Below, one piece after another: positions 61,601 to 64,000 of a stretch of DNA of 64,000 nt (position 1 is its first letter; every line of letters begins with the position of its first letter). The stretch covers positions 6,459,501 through 6,523,500 of the forward strand of contig NC_019684.1 of the NCBI RefSeq assembly GCF_000316645.1, read 5' to 3'. The translations under genes were made by a program, and so were the position numbers. A model generated the notes under the pieces. It saw nothing but the letters and a program-made list of their open reading frames with translations. It was not told where the DNA came from and made no database searches. The stretch is from Nostoc sp. PCC 7524 (GTDB taxonomy: Bacteria > Cyanobacteriota > Cyanobacteriia > Cyanobacteriales > Nostocaceae).

Positions 61601-64000
61601 TCCTATTGTTGATGCTAAGGTCAATCACGAATATCAGTATCAGGCAGTTGCTACTGACCCAGATGGTGATACTTTAACCTATTCATTGCTGTCTGCACCT
61701 GTTGGGATGACAGTTGACTCCAATACAGGGTTAATTCGCTGGCAAGTTCAAAACAACCAGCTAGGTCTTCAAGACGTGCAGTTGCAGGTTGCAGATGGTC
61801 GTGGTGGTACAGCATTGCAGATTTATCAAATTCTGTCATTGGCTGAAGTTGGTAATCGCAATCCTATTTTTGTCAGCACACCAGTCACCAACTATAATCT
61901 GCCTGGCATTAGTAATTCACCAAGTGGCAACGTTAATCTTAACGGCATTGACCTAACTTTACTTTTAGGCGAAACAGCCACCCAAACCGTTGCTTTAACC
62001 TTACCTACAGGGGGTCAATCAACTGGTTCTGCCGATATCGTCTTTGTTGTAGATGAATCGGGTTCAATGGCAGGTGAACACGATTGGCTCGCAGGTATGG
62101 TGCAAGACTTAGAAGCCGCTTTGCAAGCCAAAGGCATCAGTTCTAACCGCTATGCTTTAGCTGGTTTTGGTGGAGCTGGGAGTCGTGAACCAGGACACCT
62201 CTTTAATATCGGTGGTAATTTCAATCTTTCTCTATCACGTTTTAGTAACCAGTTGTTTGCTAGTTCTAACTTTGGCACAGTAGTACAACCTTTGACAGTG
62301 CAACTAGCACATGATGGCAGTTACATTATTGTCATCAATAGTAGTGCTACAGCAGGTTCCGTAAATTACAGCTTCCAAGTAAAAGATACAAGTAGCGCAC
62401 CAGTAGCAGCAACAGGATGGGGCAGAATAGAAAGCGGGACAATAGCAGCAGGAGAGCAAGTAACTCTGAACCTGACAGCACCAGCAGGACTACCCGTATA
62501 CTTTGATAGCCAAGACGTAGATAACGACCAAATACAAGTAGAACTAAGAGACAGCAACAACACATTAATCTTCACCACCAACGCCTCCAGCGACAGAGGC
62601 ATATTCACACTACCAACATCAGGCAACTACACCCTGACAATCAGAGGTACAAATGCTAGCAGCACAGGCGATTATAGTTTCCAACTTTTAGACCTGACAG
62701 CCAACACCACAGACCTCAACACCAATCAACAAATCAACGAAACCATAGAAGCATTTGCCACCAAAATCTATCGCTTTAACGGCACACCAGGGCAAAAGCT
62801 GTACTACGATGCCTTAGAAAACGACCAAGACCGAGTTAACATCAGAGTCATCATTCCCAGTGGCAACAACATCTTCAGTAGCAACGCTGACAACGACCAG
62901 GCAATATTAACACTGACAGAAACAGGGACATATTACCTGTTCATAGAAAACAACGAAGCCAGTAACAGAGACTATAACTTCCAGTTACTAGATGCCGCCA
63001 CAGCCAATACTCTCGTACTGGATACAACCATCATAGGTAGCCTGGAGCCTGGGAGACAAACCCAACTTTATCAATTGCAAGTCAATGGTGGACAGCGTTT
63101 ATACTTCGATGATTTAGGCTCAACCACGGGAGCGAGTTGGCAAATTTACAATGCAAATAACCAACAAATCACCAGTGGTGCCATTAACTCAGATAGAGAA
63201 TTTGTCATTGCCAACACCGGGACATACATCCTGGCACTGCAAGGCAACAGCAATACACCAGTCAACTACAACTTCCGGTTAGTGGATGCCTCGACTAGCA
63301 CTACAACATTGAGTTTAGGGACTGTCATTAATGGCAGCATTGCCAAACCAGGGGAGCAGGATGAATTCACCTTCACTGGTACAGTCGGGCAGAGATTGTA
63401 CTACGATGCACTGGGAAATCTTGCTGGCATCACCGCACAGTTAATTAGTCCCAGTGGTACCAATGTCTTTAGTACCAGTGCCAACAGTGACACTAGCCTG
63501 TTCACACTTACAGAAGCCGGAACTTATCGATTAGTTTTAGATGGCAATAGTGCCAGCACTGGTGATTACAACTTCCAGTTACTAGATGCTGCCACTGCTA
63601 ATAGTCTCGTACTGGATACAGCAATTACAGGTAGCCTTGACTCTGGTAGAAACACTCAACTCTATCAATTGCAAGTCAATGGTGGACAGCGTTTATACTT
63701 CGATGACTTAGGCTCAACCACAGGAGCGAGTTGGCGGATTTACGGTGCAGCTAACCAACAAATCTCCACAGGTCCAGTTAACTCGGATAGAGAATTTGTC
63801 ATCGCCAATGCCGGGACATACATCCTGGCACTACAAGGCAACAGCAATACACCAGTTAACTACAACTTCAGTTTAGTGGATGCCTCTACTAGCACCACAG
63901 CATTGAGTTTGGGAACTGTCATTAATGGCAGCATCGCCAAACTAGGGGAGCAGGATGAATTTACCTTTACTGGTACAGTCGGGCAGAGATTGTACTACGA
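58602..64000 (+). CDS. Giant secreted repeat protein (RTX, cadherin/Ig-like, VWA, PPC modules), cut by window edge
   Basis: The frame runs from ATG 58602 to the last base (1799 codons plus) without a stop. A Pro/Ser-rich start is followed by RTX-like calcium repeats (IIGTGGRDILTGTALSDRII, GGFGADIITGGSSADIFVYQ) and a serralysin-type segment VIDLSVVL. Then come Ig-like modules (DTTAPILDLQLDPNFD, VATDLAGNRGEF), cadherin-like modules (TTDPDAGDIHTYTLVTGEGD, DFETKSVYSIRVKTTDAGG) and putative-Ig pairs (DANNDTLTYSLLVAPEGMVI). A VWA start (ADIVFVVDESGSMAGEHDWL, MIDAS DxSxS) is cut short. PPC-like domains follow (LPTSGNYTLTIRGTNASSTG). There is no signal peptide, so export by a type I system is likely. 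Probably a surface or matrix adhesin. Confidence 0.88.
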   Translation, partial: MYTEINVFDLAPSPVLAPSPLASPEQLGRFDGMEELNIPVITPTPLSPDFSIAIKSQTLLVEPSVNEIIGTGGRDILTGTALSDRIIGGFGADIITGGSSADIFVYQSIRDAGDIIKDFELRQDVIDLSVVLTSVGYQGFNPIADGYIQFGTYTGGTIILLDSDGKGSLAARPYIYVENVTPNDLSSYPNHFIPNPGEPPQIEASLVNDTGVSPSDRLTFDPTINGKVTATSNLVSLKAGLNNQPVTVDIFDTLNSDGGFSLTSAQLRQINGGSLNDGAYTLKLQAQDIKGNISNVYSFDFVLDTTAPILDLQLDPNFDSAPVGDLQTTFEKVNLLGTTEANLTVSLQPTGVSSTTNDLGEFTFANISLSQGSNLFTVVATDLAGNRGEFSQTFQRLTPQVNAAPTNLNLTPASSAENVPDNSIIGTFTTTDPDAGDIHTYTLVTGEGDTDNTAFTIVDNELRINESPDFETKSVYSIRVKTTDAGGLFFEKIFNIDITNVNEAPVIALPQAQFVAENTDLIITGISISDVDAGGGELQVTVTANQGVLTLSQTTGLTFTAGDGNADSNVTFTGTLTAINQAIAGLTYRGNPNFSGNDTITFTVNDLGNSGSGGALTTNNNLQVIVNSSGIVLREDNFFLRNYEQIITIPDTTSVLSFTYSDLNFDTTDPDSIKDAFEVALVDTQGNSLVHTIQANRDAFLNITESQGVALAAGATIEGQTVKVNLAGLAPGSAKVIFRLVNNDSDTNTTVRLSNIQISPAEGITPVIATPELSLAAINASINFQLLSDVTSSFSPEYQRTSFNEDTKLLYADIAVRNAGTYIVDAPLVVAIKSLSDPSVQVVGADGLTPEGLPFFNLSNLVADGSLDPNEQTLARTISFFNPQQTQFDYELVFLGQLNIAPEFVSEPDVEALAGKAYVYEAKAEDANNDTLTYSLLVAPEGMVIDGATGKISWTPAANAVGNYTVTVQVEDGRGGVDQQNFVLGVIAPPPNRSPLITSTPIVDAKVNHEYQYQAVATDPDGDTLTYSLLSAPVGMTVDSNTGLIRWQVQNNQLGLQDVQLQVADGRGGTALQIYQILSLAEVGNRNPIFVSTPVTNYNLPGISNSPSGNVNLNGIDLTLLLGETATQTVALTLPTGGQSTGSADIVFVVDESGSMAGEHDWLAGMVQDLEAALQAKGISSNRYALAGFGGAGSREPGHLFNIGGNFNLSLSRFSNQLFASSNFGTVVQPLTVQLAHDGSYIIVINSSATAGSVNYSFQVKDTSSAPVAATGWGRIESGTIAAGEQVTLNLTAPAGLPVYFDSQDVDNDQIQVELRDSNNTLIFTTNASSDRGIFTLPTSGNYTLTIRGTNASSTGDYSFQLLDLTANTTDLNTNQQINETIEAFATKIYRFNGTPGQKLYYDALENDQDRVNIRVIIPSGNNIFSSNADNDQAILTLTETGTYYLFIENNEASNRDYNFQLLDAATANTLVLDTTIIGSLEPGRQTQLYQLQVNGGQRLYFDDLGSTTGASWQIYNANNQQITSGAINSDREFVIANTGTYILALQGNSNTPVNYNFRLVDASTSTTTLSLGTVINGSIAKPGEQDEFTFTGTVGQRLYYDALGNLAGITAQLISPSGTNVFSTSANSDTSLFTLTEAGTYRLVLDGNSASTGDYNFQLLDAATANSLVLDTAITGSLDSGRNTQLYQLQVNGGQRLYFDDLGSTTGASWRIYGAANQQISTGPVNSDREFVIANAGTYILALQGNSNTPVNYNFSLVDASTSTTALSLGTVINGSIAKLGEQDEFTFTGTVGQRLYY
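62985..64000 (+). repeat. 594-bp (198-codon) tandem repeat in the giant gene
   Basis: Unit 1 is 62985-63578; unit 2 starts at 63579 and runs past the window end. The two align without a frame change, with long identical stretches (for example GTCAATGGTGGACAGCGTTT in both). Each unit encodes two PPC-like domains. Confidence 0.88.

Overview
The window is chromosomal DNA of a filamentous, probably heterocyst-forming cyanobacterium of the Nostoc/Anabaena group. The evidence is very frequent HIP1 palindromes (GCGATCGC), many arrays of short 7-bp tandem repeats (CCCCAAT, CCCCAGT, TTGCCTA), a cyanobacterial PsbQ lipoprotein, bilin-binding GAF domains, a CyaC-type adenylate cyclase and a rubrerythrin of the Anabaena RbrA type. 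All calls come from reading the sequence by eye. No database search was run, so family names rest on motifs and remembered family features.

Region by region. 1-12.3 kb is a stress and detoxification block, mostly on the minus strand: the N-terminal part of a MATE exporter (cut by the left edge), rubrerythrin, an old yellow enzyme, an RND efflux pump with its adaptor, a pirin, a Dps ferritin and an aldo/keto reductase. The rubrerythrin and old yellow enzyme genes lie between two nearly identical 132-bp elements in inverted orientation. 12.5-19.7 kb holds small housekeeping or unknown genes: a DCC protein, a YkvA-like protein, PsbQ, an FAD amine oxidase, an alpha/beta hydrolase, YidD, a phytol/polyprenol kinase-like protein, a methyltransferase and a membrane protein.

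20.8-27.3 kb is a peptide export cassette. It has an HlyD-type adaptor with an expanded repeat-built coiled coil, an ABC transporter with an N-terminal C39 peptidase, and four small precursor genes. The precursors share a double-glycine leader and have completely different cores. Two carry nearly identical 5' hairpin/ribosome-site leaders. One precursor (26100-26273) is only 57 codons long.

27.4-36 kb contains a hydrolase, a thioredoxin-like protein, the overlapping pyrH-frr pair, a geranylgeranyl-reductase-family flavoprotein and a ferredoxin/metallo-beta-lactamase fusion. It also has a fragment of a molybdopterin oxidoreductase, an ADP-ribosylglycohydrolase, a DUF2243 remnant ended by a repeat element, and a NADAR (ADP-ribose glycosidase-like) protein. 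36-56.7 kb is rich in signalling: a knotless phytochrome-like histidine kinase (GAF-PHY-GAF-kinase), a four-PAS histidine kinase and a REC-GAF-GAF-kinase-REC-cyclase protein matching CyaC. Between them lie an XPB helicase/Bax1 nuclease pair, glutathione reductase, a YqiA-like hydrolase, hisC and a GNAT acetyltransferase.

56.7-64 kb has a tRNA-Gly(UCC) gene, a complete IS630-family element whose transposase is read through a -1 frameshift, and a giant secreted repeat protein open at the right edge. That protein has RTX-like repeats near its N-terminus, cadherin/Ig-like modules, a shortened VWA domain and PPC-like domains in 594-bp tandem units.
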